Of a DNA stretch of 21,856 nt, positions 7,604-15,267 are shown in pieces; the stretch's first letter is position 1; every line of letters begins with the position of its first letter. The notes beneath the pieces are model-generated. The model saw nothing but the letters and a program-made list of their open reading frames with translations, did not search any database and had not been told where the DNA came from. The stretch lies in the NCBI GenBank assembly GCA_036310185.1, contig JAXJSH010000034.1:1-21856 (forward strand). The letters run 5' to 3'. Position numbers and translations under genes: made by a program. Source of the stretch: JALENY01 sp036310185 (GTDB lineage: Bacteria; Bacillota; Clostridia; Lachnospirales; Lachnospiraceae).

Positions 7604-7650
7604 TAAAAATTTAACAATCCAGATATCAGAAATAAGAGGAGGAAAGCATT

Positions 7651-10269
7651 ATGGAAAAAAGAGAGAATATTACCCCGACAATCGTAGACAGTCCGGAAGC
7701 GCTTGCCGCCAAGATGGCAGCCATGAGAGAAGCGCAGAAAGAATTTGCGGCTTTTTCACAGGAGCAGGTGGATCAGATTTTCCGCGCTGCCGCTATGGCT
7801 GCAAATCACAATCGCATCCCGCTGGCAAAAATGGCAGTAGAAGAAACCGGCATGGGCATTGTGGAAGATAAGGTTATCAAAAATCATTATGCTTCCGAAT
7901 ACATTTACAATGCATATCGCCACGAAAAGACCTGTGGTGTGATTGAAGAAAATAAAGCCTATGGAACAAAGATTATTGCAGAGCCGCTTGGGCTGATCGC
8001 TGCTGTTATCCCGACTACAAACCCCACATCTACGGCAATTTTCAAGACGCTGATCAGCCTGAAGACCAGAAATGGGATTATCATCAGTCCCCATCCCCGT
8101 GCAAAGAGGAGCACCATTGAAGCCGCTAAAATTGTTCTGGAGGCAGCAGTAAAAGCGGGTGCACCGGAAAATATCATAGGATGGATCGATGTTCCGTCAC
8201 TGGAACTGACCAACGATGTAATGAAAAACGCAGATGTAATCCTTGCCACCGGCGGTCCGGGTATGGTAAAGGCTGCATATTCATCCGGAAAACCGGCTCT
8301 TGGTGTAGGGGCAGGGAACACACCGGTAATTATTGATGATACTGCAGACATTAAGATGGCAGTTAATTCTGTCATTCATTCCAAAACCTTTGATAACGGT
8401 ATGATCTGTGCTTCTGAACAGTCCGTAACGGTTTTGAAAGACGTATATAAAGAAGTAAAGAAAGAATTTTCAGAAAGAGGCTGCTATTTCCTCAAGAAAG
8501 ATGAACTGGATAAAGTTCGCAGCACCATTCTGACAGACGGTGCTCTGAATGCAAAAATCGTAGGCCAAAGTGCTTATACCATTGCCCGGCTGGCAGGAGT
8601 AACCGTTCCGGAGGAAACAAAAATTCTCATCGGAGAAGTTGAATCAGTGGACAGCAGCGAAGCATTTGCCCATGAAAAACTGTCACCGGTACTGGCCATG
8701 TATAAGGCAAAAGATTTTGACGATGCCATCGCAAAGGCAGAGCGTCTGGTGGCAGACGGCGGATACGGTCATACTTCTTCTCTGTACATTAATACAGCAG
8801 AAACAGAAAAGATGGAGAAACATGCAAACGCAATGAAAACCTGCCGTATTCTGATCAACACACCTTCTTCCCACGGTGGAATCGGTGATTTGTATAACTT
8901 TAATCTGGCTCCGTCTCTTACGCTGGGATGCGGTTCCTGGGGCGGAAATTCCGTATCACAGAATGTTGGGATAAAACACCTGCTTAACTACAAAACCGTA
9001 GCGGAAAGGAGAGAAAATATGCTTTGGTTCAGAACTCCGGAGAAAGTATACTTCAAACGGGGCTGTATGCCGGCTGCACTGGATGAACTCGGCACCGTGA
9101 TGGGTAAGAAAAAAGCGTTTATCGTAACCGATACATTCTTATATCAGAACGGTTATACCAAACCGATCGAAGCAAAGCTGGATGCCATGGGAATTCAGCA
9201 TACCTGCTTCTATAATGTGGCGCCGGATCCGACTCTGGGCTGTGCAAAAGAAGGAACAGCAGCCATGAATGCATTCCAGCCAGACTGCATCATTGCACTG
9301 GGCGGCGGTTCCGCAATGGATGCAGCAAAGATCATGTGGGTAATGTATGAGCATCCGGAGGTAAACTTCTATGATCTGGCCATGGATTTTATGGATATCA
9401 GAAAGCGAATTTACACTTTTCCGAAGATGGGTGAAAAAGCATATTTTGCAGCGATTCCCACTTCTGCCGGAACTGGTTCTGAGGTGACTCCGTTTGCAAT
9501 TATTACGGATGAAACCAGTGGTGTAAAATACCCGCTTGCGGACTATGAACTGATGCCCAATATGGCAATTGTGGATGCAGATAATATGATGAACGCACCG
9601 AAAGGTCTGACCAGTGCTTCTGGTATTGATGTGCTTACGCACGCATTTGAGGCTTATGTTTCCGTCATGGCTACCGACTACACAGATGGTCTTGCGTTAA
9701 AGGCAATCAAAAATGTATTTCACTATCTTCCATCTGCATACGAAAAGGGTGCGGCAGATCCGATTGCAAGGGAAAAAATGGCGGATGCAGCCTGCATGGC
9801 AGGTATGGCATTTGCAAATGCATTTCTTGGCGTGAATCATTCTCTGGCTCATAAGCTGGGGGCATTCCACCATCTCCCACACGGTGTGGCAAATGCACTG
9901 GTACTGACAGAGGTAATGCGCTTCAACGCCGCACATGTGCCGACCAAAATGGGAACATTTTCTCAGTATCAGTACCCGCACGCCATGGAACGTTACGTGG
10001 AGATTGCCAACTACATGGGAATCGCAGGAAAGGATGATCAGGATACATTTGAAAAACTGATTCAGAAAGTAGAAGAACTGAAAGAAGCCATTGGAATTAA
10101 GAAGACTATCCGTGATTATGGTGTAGATGAAAAATATTTCCTGGATACACTGGATGAGATGGTGGAGCAGGCCTTTGATGATCAGTGTACCGGAGCAAAT
10201 CCGCGTTATCCGCTGATGAAGGAAATGAAGGAAATCTATCTGAAGGCTTACTATGGCGCAGAAAAGTAA
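7651..10269 (+). CDS. adhE: Bifunctional acetaldehyde-CoA dehydrogenase / iron alcohol dehydrogenase
   Basis: An 872-aa cytoplasmic enzyme that reduces acetyl-CoA to acetaldehyde and then ethanol, oxidising two NADH and so regenerating NAD+ in fermentation. The N-terminal aldehyde dehydrogenase domain (about 1-445) has the catalytic Cys253 in MICASEQ. The C-terminal Fe-ADH domain (about 459-872) has GGGSAMDAAK (551-560) for NAD and the iron ligands D660, H664, H730 and H744, each 7 residues on from their E. coli counterparts. Length is normal for AdhE, which forms long filaments (spirosomes). The ATG at 7651 has GAGGAGG 8 nt upstream. It is monocistronic, behind a Rex-like operator cluster and ahead of strong terminator hairpins. 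Confidence 0.98.
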   Translation: MEKRENITPTIVDSPEALAAKMAAMREAQKEFAAFSQEQVDQIFRAAAMAANHNRIPLAKMAVEETGMGIVEDKVIKNHYASEYIYNAYRHEKTCGVIEENKAYGTKIIAEPLGLIAAVIPTTNPTSTAIFKTLISLKTRNGIIISPHPRAKRSTIEAAKIVLEAAVKAGAPENIIGWIDVPSLELTNDVMKNADVILATGGPGMVKAAYSSGKPALGVGAGNTPVIIDDTADIKMAVNSVIHSKTFDNGMICASEQSVTVLKDVYKEVKKEFSERGCYFLKKDELDKVRSTILTDGALNAKIVGQSAYTIARLAGVTVPEETKILIGEVESVDSSEAFAHEKLSPVLAMYKAKDFDDAIAKAERLVADGGYGHTSSLYINTAETEKMEKHANAMKTCRILINTPSSHGGIGDLYNFNLAPSLTLGCGSWGGNSVSQNVGIKHLLNYKTVAERRENMLWFRTPEKVYFKRGCMPAALDELGTVMGKKKAFIVTDTFLYQNGYTKPIEAKLDAMGIQHTCFYNVAPDPTLGCAKEGTAAMNAFQPDCIIALGGGSAMDAAKIMWVMYEHPEVNFYDLAMDFMDIRKRIYTFPKMGEKAYFAAIPTSAGTGSEVTPFAIITDETSGVKYPLADYELMPNMAIVDADNMMNAPKGLTSASGIDVLTHAFEAYVSVMATDYTDGLALKAIKNVFHYLPSAYEKGAADPIAREKMADAACMAGMAFANAFLGVNHSLAHKLGAFHHLPHGVANALVLTEVMRFNAAHVPTKMGTFSQYQYPHAMERYVEIANYMGIAGKDDQDTFEKLIQKVEELKEAIGIKKTIRDYGVDEKYFLDTLDEMVEQAFDDQCTGANPRYPLMKEMKEIYLKAYYGAEK

Positions 10270-10358
10270 GAAGGATTGGGATGTTTGTAACCAGATTAAA
10301 TAGAAGTTAATTCAGAATGATGGAATCAATAGAATGAATTCCAAGTAATGTTTTGAAC

Positions 10359-10406
10359 ATAAGAAAACCACCCGTAACTTTTGACCGAGTTGGGTGGTTT
10401 TCTTAT
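10359..10406. terminator. Strong hairpin terminator after adhE
   Basis: ATAAGAAAACCACCC (10359-10373) pairs perfectly with 10392-10406, and an inner AACT/AGTT helix extends the structure. Each arm has an A or T run at its outer end, so it can stop transcription from adhE and also from typA on the opposite strand. Confidence 0.85.
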
Positions 10407-10413
10407 CACTAAT

Positions 10414-10450
10414 AAGAGGTCGGCCACAATGTGGACGGTTACTCTTTTTA
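10414..10450 (+). terminator. Second hairpin with T-run behind adhE
   Basis: AAGAG (10414-10418) pairs with CTCTT (10442-10446) outside an inner CCAC-AAT-GTGG helix (10424-10434), followed by TTTATTT. It probably backs up the terminator just upstream. The remaining bases to typA (10451-10546) are A/T-rich, with one TTGCATTT-type inverted repeat near 10499-10525 of no clear role. Confidence 0.5.
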
Positions 10451-10546
10451 TTTATATGCTAAATACAGCATAAGAATTACATTTTTTTAATTATTTTTTG
10501 CATTTCTGTAAAAAGAAAATGCAAACAGCTATATTGCTTTGCTGTA

Positions 10547-12373
10547 TTATTTCATATTTTCACGTTTTCTCATTTTTGCATCCAGCGTTTTCTTGCGGAT
10601 ACGCAGGCTCTTCGGTGTGATCTCCAGAAGCTCATCCCGGTCGATGAATTCCAGTGCCTGTTCCAGACTTAAGATTTTTGGCGGAACCAGTTTCAGTGCC
10701 TCGTCAGCAGAAGAGGAACGGGTGTTGGTCAGATGTTTTGTTTTGCAGACATTCAGCTCGATGTCTTCGGCTTTTCCGTTCTGACCGATAACCATACCGG
10801 CATATACTTTTTCGCCCGGTCCGATGAACAGAGTACCGCGGTCCTGTGCGGAGAAAAGACCGTATGTTACAGCCTCACCGGATTCAAAAGCGATCAGAGA
10901 TCCCTGCTTTCTGTAGTTCATATCACCCTTGTACGGAGCGTAACCATCGTACATGGTGTTCAGTACACCGGTACCTTTTGTGATGGTCATGAATTCACCG
11001 CGGAATCCGATCAGTCCTCTTGCAGGAATGGAGAATTCCAGACGGGAAGTACCGTCACTGCCCAGACTCATGCCCTGCAGTTCACCCTTTCGCTCACTCA
11101 GTTTATTGATAACGGCGCCGGAGAAATCTTCGTCCACATCCACATAAGCGACTTCCATCGGCTCCAGCTTTTTGCCGCGCTCGTCCTCTTTGTAAAGCAC
11201 TTCTGCTTTGCTGACTGCAAATTCATAGCCCTCCCGGCGCATATTTTCAATCAGTACGGACAGATGAAGCTCACCACGGCCGGATACTTTCATACATTCC
11301 GGAGAATCGGTGTCTTCCACGCGAAGGCTGACGTCGGTGTTCAGCTCTCTCATGAGTCGGTCGCGCAGATGGCGGGAAGTAACAAATTTACCTTCCTGAC
11401 CGGCCAGCGGGCTGTCATTTACCATAAAATGCATGGCGATGGTCGGTTCGGAAATTTTCTGGAACGGAATCGGTTCCGGGTTTTCCAGACAGCAGAGGGT
11501 GTCACCGATGTGAATATCGGCAATACCGGAGATGGCTACGATCGAGCCGATCTCGGCTTTTGTCACCTCTTTTTTCTCCAGACCTTCGAATTCATATAAT
11601 TTGCTGATCTTTACTTTTTTCTTTTTGTCCGGTTCATGTTCGTTTACCAGCATGACTTCCTGATTAACGGCGATGGAACCGTTGTCTACTTTACCAACAC
11701 CGATACGGCCCACATATTCGTTGTAGTCGATGGTACTGATCAGTACCTGTGTACCGGCTTCCGGGTCACCTTCCGGTGCCGGGATATGCTCCAGAATGGC
11801 ATCAAAAAGGGGAATCATGTTGACCGGTTCTTCATCCAGATCCGTTACGGCATAGCCGGCTTTTGCGGAAGCAAAAAGGAATGGGCAGTCCAGCTGACGG
11901 TCGGATGCATCCAGATCCATAAGAAGTTCCAGAACCTCATCCACAACTTCATCCGGACGGGCTTCCGGGCGGTCAATCTTGTTTACGCATACGATCACGT
12001 CCAGATCCAGCTCAAGGGCTTTTTTCAGAACGAATTTGGTCTGGGGCATGGCACCTTCAAAAGCATCGACCACAAGAATAACACCGTTAACCATTTTGAG
12101 GACTCGTTCTACCTCACCGCCGAAATCGGCATGGCCCGGGGTGTCGATAATATTGATTTTTACATCTTTATAAGTAACGGCAGTGTTTTTGGAAAGAATT
12201 GTGATGCCTCGTTCACGTTCAATGTCGTTGGAGTCCATGACGCGCTCCTGAACGTCCTGATTGGCACGGAATACACCGCTTTGTTTTAACAGCTCATCCA
12301 CCAGAGTGGTCTTGCCGTGGTCTACGTGGGCGATGATGGCCACGTTTCGGATATCTTCTCTCTTTGTTTTCAT
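10547..12373 (-). CDS. typA: Ribosome-associated translational GTPase TypA/BipA
   Basis: A 608-aa GTPase of the EF-G/LepA superfamily that binds the ribosome and assists assembly and stress or cold adaptation. All G motifs are intact: G1 AHVDHGKT (15-22), G2 Thr58 in RGITI, G3 DTPGH (77-81), G4 NKID (131-134), G5 SAK (169-171). After the G domain come a beta-barrel domain, EF-G III- and V-like domains, and the TypA-specific C-terminal domain with the PARGLIGFRGEF segment. Full length for the family. The ATG at 12373 has GGAG about 10 nt upstream. It is transcribed divergently from the SSB-like gene, from a promoter with a perfect TATAAT. Confidence 0.97.
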   Translation of the reverse strand: MKTKREDIRNVAIIAHVDHGKTTLVDELLKQSGVFRANQDVQERVMDSNDIERERGITILSKNTAVTYKDVKINIIDTPGHADFGGEVERVLKMVNGVILVVDAFEGAMPQTKFVLKKALELDLDVIVCVNKIDRPEARPDEVVDEVLELLMDLDASDRQLDCPFLFASAKAGYAVTDLDEEPVNMIPLFDAILEHIPAPEGDPEAGTQVLISTIDYNEYVGRIGVGKVDNGSIAVNQEVMLVNEHEPDKKKKVKISKLYEFEGLEKKEVTKAEIGSIVAISGIADIHIGDTLCCLENPEPIPFQKISEPTIAMHFMVNDSPLAGQEGKFVTSRHLRDRLMRELNTDVSLRVEDTDSPECMKVSGRGELHLSVLIENMRREGYEFAVSKAEVLYKEDERGKKLEPMEVAYVDVDEDFSGAVINKLSERKGELQGMSLGSDGTSRLEFSIPARGLIGFRGEFMTITKGTGVLNTMYDGYAPYKGDMNYRKQGSLIAFESGEAVTYGLFSAQDRGTLFIGPGEKVYAGMVIGQNGKAEDIELNVCKTKHLTNTRSSSADEALKLVPPKILSLEQALEFIDRDELLEITPKSLRIRKKTLDAKMRKRENMK

Positions 12374-12444
12374 AATAAATTGTCTCCATTCTGCCGTCTC
12401 ACAGCGGCATCGATCAAATATTCACCTTACAATTAACGCAAGCA

Positions 12445-12473
12445 ATTATAACACTTTGTTTTGCTGTATGCAA
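12445..12473 (-). promoter_or_regulatory. typA promoter
   Basis: On the minus strand TTGCAT (12473-12468), a 17-nt spacer and a perfect TATAAT (12450-12445). The leader of about 65 nt contains a short TGCCG/CGGCA hairpin just before the ribosome site. Confidence 0.6.
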
Positions 12474-12572
12474 TCCGTCACAATGAAAAAAATCATGAAA
12501 AAAAGCCATATTTTCAATGCTTTTTGCATATATTCAGATACCGGTGCGCGGCAGATGACCCGGAGGCGAATT

Positions 12573-12601
12573 TTGAAAAAAATAAATTTCCCGGTTCTAA
12601 A
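12573..12601 (+). promoter_or_regulatory. Possible promoter of the SSB-like gene
   Basis: TTGAAA (12573-12578), 17 nt, TCTAAA (12596-12601; 4 of 6). It is the best match in the roughly 290-nt divergent gap. The rest of the gap is A/T-rich with a short ATGAAAAAAA direct repeat near 12483-12504. Confidence 0.35.
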
Positions 12602-12665
12602 GATTTTTATGCATGCATAGAATATTAAAGTCAAAATACCGGGAAGAGAAAGGTGGAACACAATT

Positions 12666-13292
12666 ATGTCAGATAAGATTATTGAAAACAATCAGGTATC
12701 CGTAATGGGGAAAATCGCATCACAGTTTACATTCAGTCATCAGGTCTTCGGGGAGGGCTTTTACACGGTTGATCTGCTTGTAAAAAGATTAAGCGATTCG
12801 GAGGATCTCATACCGCTTATGGTATCGGAGCGTCTTCTGGATGTGACGCAGGATTACGAAGGGGAATATATTCAGGTTGAAGGACAGTTTCGGTCATACA
12901 ACCGGCACGATGAGAAGAAGAACAGGCTGGTATTGTCTGTGTTTGTACGCGAACTGAGTTTTGTGGAAGAGGAAGATGACAGCATAAAAACAAACCAGAT
13001 CTTTTTGGACGGCTACATATGTAAACCGCCTGTTTACCGGAAAACACCGCTTGGAAGAGAAATCGCAGATCTTTTGATCGCAGTCAACCGCCCTTATGGA
13101 AAATCCGATTACATTCCATGTATCTGCTGGGGACGGAATGCCCGCTATGCATCAGCCTTTACCGTGGGAGGACATATTCTGATCTGGGGCCGCATCCAGT
13201 CCCGCGAGTACATGAAGCGTTTAAATGAGACCGAAGCCGAGAAACGTATTGCATATGAAGTGTCGGTGAGCAAGCTGGAATATGTGGATTAG
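12666..13292 (+). CDS. Single-stranded DNA-binding-like protein with two OB folds
   Basis: A 208-aa protein. Residues 111-182 resemble the SSB OB fold: a strand beginning FLDGYICK, then YRKTPLGREIADLLIAVNR and a P-C-I-C-W-G strand, close to the SSB core. Residues 10-100 look like a second, diverged copy in the same order (VMGKIASQ..., then TVDLLVKR, then an EGEYIQVEGQF strand aligning with GGHILIWGRIQ). Standard SSB has one OB fold plus an acidic C-terminal tip; this protein ends in KLEYVD and lacks that tip, so it is probably not the main replication SSB. AGGTGG precedes the ATG. It may serve recombination, repair or another nucleic acid role; that is inference. Confidence 0.75.
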   Translation: MSDKIIENNQVSVMGKIASQFTFSHQVFGEGFYTVDLLVKRLSDSEDLIPLMVSERLLDVTQDYEGEYIQVEGQFRSYNRHDEKKNRLVLSVFVRELSFVEEEDDSIKTNQIFLDGYICKPPVYRKTPLGREIADLLIAVNRPYGKSDYIPCICWGRNARYASAFTVGGHILIWGRIQSREYMKRLNETEAEKRIAYEVSVSKLEYVD

Positions 13293-13361
13293 CCGAGCCG
13301 TGCAAAATTAAACGAAAAAAATGGCTGTTTACAGACATCTTTTTATGCGTTGTTTTTATAG

Positions 13362-13433
13362 GGCGAAGCCCGACAGCGAGAGAACGAAGTTCTTGAGCGG
13401 GCACGGCGAAGAGCAAGGAACGGAATTCTTGAG
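13362..13433 (+). repeat. Two-unit degenerate intergenic repeat with hairpins
   Basis: Unit A (13362-13397) and unit B (13405-13433) share the order GGCGAAG, GC.AG, GAACG, TTCTTGAG. Unit A folds as GCCCG/CGGGC (13368-13372 with 13398-13402) with an inner AGAAC-GAA-GTTCT stem. It is more G/C-rich than the flanking DNA. Unit B supplies the -35 of the ybaK promoter. Confidence 0.55.
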
Positions 13434-13457
13434 TTCTCAAAAAACCTGTGCTATACT
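13429..13457 (+). promoter_or_regulatory. ybaK promoter, predicted leaderless start
   Basis: TTGAGT (13429-13434), 17 nt, TATACT (13452-13457). The predicted +1 falls at or within a base or two of the ATG at 13464, and no ribosome site exists in the six intervening bases. Confidence 0.6.
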
Positions 13458-13463
13458 CCTCTT

Positions 13464-13946
13464 ATGGCAAAAGAAAAAGAAGTAAAAACCAACGTTATGC
13501 GTATCCTGGACAAAAACAAAGTCCCATACGAAGCTTTTTCCTATGAAGTGGACGAATTTGTGGACGGCATTCACTGCGCAGATGCGATCGGCGCACCACA
13601 CGATCAGTCCTTTAAAACACTGGTGGCACAGGGCAGAAGCAAAGAATATTATGTCTTTGTTCTTCCTATTGAAAAGGAGGTACATTTAAAAACTGCTGCA
13701 AAGGCGGTAGGAGAAAAAGCCGTTGAGATGATTCATGTGCGGGATATCAACAAAATTACCGGATATATCCGGGGCGGATGCAGTCCGCTTGGCATGAAAA
13801 AGCAGTATAAGACTGTGATTGACCGGAGTGCATTATCCTTTGATCAGATCTACGTCAGCGGAGGAAAGATCGGTTCTACGGTAAAAGTGGGAACCAGAGA
13901 ACTGGCCGGTTTGTGTCAGGGAACTTTTGAGGAAATATGTGAGTAA
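13464..13946 (+). CDS. ybaK: Cys-tRNA(Pro)/Cys-tRNA(Cys) deacylase, YbaK/EbsC family
   Basis: A 160-aa cytoplasmic trans-editing enzyme that hydrolyses Cys wrongly attached to tRNA(Pro), protecting proline codons. Signatures are FKTLV with Lys51 (the position of the conserved YbaK lysine) and GYIRGGCSPLGMKK (100-113). Length is normal. The ATG at 13464 matches the usual MAKEK...KTN.MRILD family start; the next ATG (13497) would remove that conserved stretch and also lacks a ribosome site. The -10 lies only 6 nt before this ATG, so the mRNA is probably leaderless. A terminator overlaps the stop codon, so the gene is monocistronic. Confidence 0.9.
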   Translation: MAKEKEVKTNVMRILDKNKVPYEAFSYEVDEFVDGIHCADAIGAPHDQSFKTLVAQGRSKEYYVFVLPIEKEVHLKTAAKAVGEKAVEMIHVRDINKITGYIRGGCSPLGMKKQYKTVIDRSALSFDQIYVSGGKIGSTVKVGTRELAGLCQGTFEEICE

Positions 13947-13981
13947 AAGAACTGTTGTGCGTAAGGCATGACAGTTCTTTT
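13945..13981 (+). terminator. ybaK terminator overlapping the stop codon
   Basis: A 16-bp stem (13945-13960 with 13966-13981, two G-T pairs) closes a GTAAG loop and ends in TTTT. Its 5' arm includes the last two bases of the ybaK stop codon. Confidence 0.85.
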
Positions 13982-14031
13982 GGTTCCGGCAGAAAAATGT
14001 AAGATTTATGGTTTTTCTCCCGAATGTTGCG

Positions 14032-14060
14032 TTGACAAGTTTTGTTAATAGTGATATAGT
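14032..14060 (+). promoter_or_regulatory. dapA promoter
   Basis: A perfect TTGACA (14032-14037), 17 nt, TATAGT (14055-14060). The start near 14067 places the riboswitch at the very 5' end of the transcript. Confidence 0.75.
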
Positions 14061-14072
14061 AATCGAAAATAA

Positions 14073-14238
14073 GTTGATAGAGGTTGCACCCAATATCAGT
14101 ACCGTCCCGGATGTGTCAGGCGCAGGGGAAAGGGCGGAAAAGGAGCGGGTGCCGAAAGAATGCGATTCCTGAAGTCGTGATTCTTGGGAATATGGTGAAC
14201 AATCATATAACTGTCATCGAAAGATGGGGCGCTATCCA
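14073..14238 (+). ncRNA. Lysine riboswitch (L box) aptamer
   Basis: P1 is GATAG (14076-14080) with CTATC (14232-14236). Conserved L-box core elements follow in order: AGAGGTTGCA after P1, GGGTGCCGAAAG (14147-14158), ACTGTCATCG, then a CATC-GAAA-GATG stem (14215-14226), then GGGGCGCTATC. Size and the dapA-dapB context fit. Lysine binding is expected to stabilise P1 and lower expression of lysine and DAP synthesis. Confidence 0.9.
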
Positions 14239-14275
14239 AAGAATATATCCAGAATTTTTTTATATTGGATTCTTT
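14238..14275 (+). other. Hairpin between aptamer and terminator, candidate antiterminator
   Basis: AAAGAAT and CCA (14238-14251, with an ATAT bulge) pair with TGGATTCTTT (14266-14275). Extending the helix outward would use the 3' strand of P1 and the first bases of the terminator stem, so it could compete with both. Confidence 0.5.
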
Positions 14276-14305
14276 AGAGGCGAACCGTAGGTTTGCCTTT
14301 CTTTT
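14276..14305 (+). terminator. Riboswitch-controlled terminator
   Basis: An 11-bp stem (14276-14286 with 14290-14300, two G-T pairs) closes a GTA loop and is followed by CTTTT. Located 43 nt before the dapA ATG, it is the likely off-switch of the lysine leader. Confidence 0.8.
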
Positions 14306-14347
14306 ATGGAAAGGAAAAGTTCATATTATCTGAAGGAGGAAAATAAA

Positions 14348-15232
14348 ATGGCAATTTTTACAGGTGCAGGTGTAGCGATCGTTACACCGATGAATGAAGA
14401 TCTGAGTGTAAACTATGACAAACTGGGAGAACTTATTGAAGAACAGATTGCAGGCGGTACAGATGCGATCATTATCTGCGGAACAACAGGTGAGGCTTCA
14501 ACCTTATCTCATGCAGAGCATTTACAGGCAATCAAATATACCGTTGACAAAGTGGCAAAACGTGTTCCGGTTATCGCAGGAACCGGCTCCAACTCTACAG
14601 AAACTGCAATCATGTTATCCAGGATTGCAGAAAGCCATGGCGTAGACGGCCTGCTTCTGGTGACACCGTATTACAACAAAGCAACCCAGAAAGGCCTTAT
14701 TCAGCACTTTACCGCAATTGCGAATGCAGTATCTGTTCCGATCATTCTGTACAACGTACCGGGCAGAACCGGCTGCAATATCCTTCCGGAGACTGCTGTT
14801 GCACTGGCAAGAAATGTGGAAAACATCGTAGCGATCAAAGAAGCTTCCGGAAACATCTCTCAGGTTGCAAAACTGATGCACCTGGCAGACGGATGTATTG
14901 ATCTGTATTCCGGCAACGATGACCAGATCGTACCGCTTCTTGCCCTTGGCGGAAAAGGTGTTATCTCCGTACTTTCCAACGTGGCTCCGAAAGAGACCCA
15001 TGATATTGTGGCAAAATTCATGGAAGGCGATGTTCAGGGAAGCTGTGCACTTCAGTTAAAAGCACTTCCGCTGATCGACGCATTATTCTGTGAAGTGAAT
15101 CCGATTCCGGTAAAAGCAGCGCTGAACATTCAGGGTAAGAATGTTGGTCTTCCGAGACTTCCGCTGACTGATATGGAACCGCACAATCAGGAGCGTATGA
15201 GAAAAGCACTGGCAGATTTTGGCGTTTTATAA
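14348..15232 (+). CDS. dapA: 4-hydroxy-tetrahydrodipicolinate synthase
   Basis: Condenses pyruvate with aspartate semialdehyde, the first committed step of the diaminopimelate/lysine branch, feeding lysine and peptidoglycan cross-links. The 294-aa TIM-barrel protein has the Schiff-base Lys164 (VAIKEAS), catalytic Tyr135 in LYNVPGR with Arg140, Thr46-Thr47 in CGTTGEAS, and Tyr109 in TPYYN, all at positions expected from E. coli DapA. The ATG at 14348 has AAGGAGG 8 nt upstream. An in-frame ATG at 14306 sits in the terminator tail and is rejected. dapB follows after 35 nt in the same transcript, under the lysine riboswitch. Confidence 0.97.
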   Translation: MAIFTGAGVAIVTPMNEDLSVNYDKLGELIEEQIAGGTDAIIICGTTGEASTLSHAEHLQAIKYTVDKVAKRVPVIAGTGSNSTETAIMLSRIAESHGVDGLLLVTPYYNKATQKGLIQHFTAIANAVSVPIILYNVPGRTGCNILPETAVALARNVENIVAIKEASGNISQVAKLMHLADGCIDLYSGNDDQIVPLLALGGKGVISVLSNVAPKETHDIVAKFMEGDVQGSCALQLKALPLIDALFCEVNPIPVKAALNIQGKNVGLPRLPLTDMEPHNQERMRKALADFGVL

Positions 15233-15267
15233 TTACAGATACGATATAATAGGAAAAGAGGACACCA

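Noticed and set aside
10733..11599. A 288-codon plus-strand open frame within typA
   Set aside because: It lies wholly antisense to a clearly conserved GTPase and shows no recognisable domain.
14084..14290. A 68-codon open frame in the dapA leader
   Set aside because: It lies inside the lysine riboswitch and terminator, so its bases are explained by RNA structure.
15245..15250. TATAAT between dapA and dapB, considered as an internal dapB promoter
   Set aside because: The bases 17 nt upstream (GCGTTT) are not a -35 and there is no TG extension; co-transcription explains dapB.
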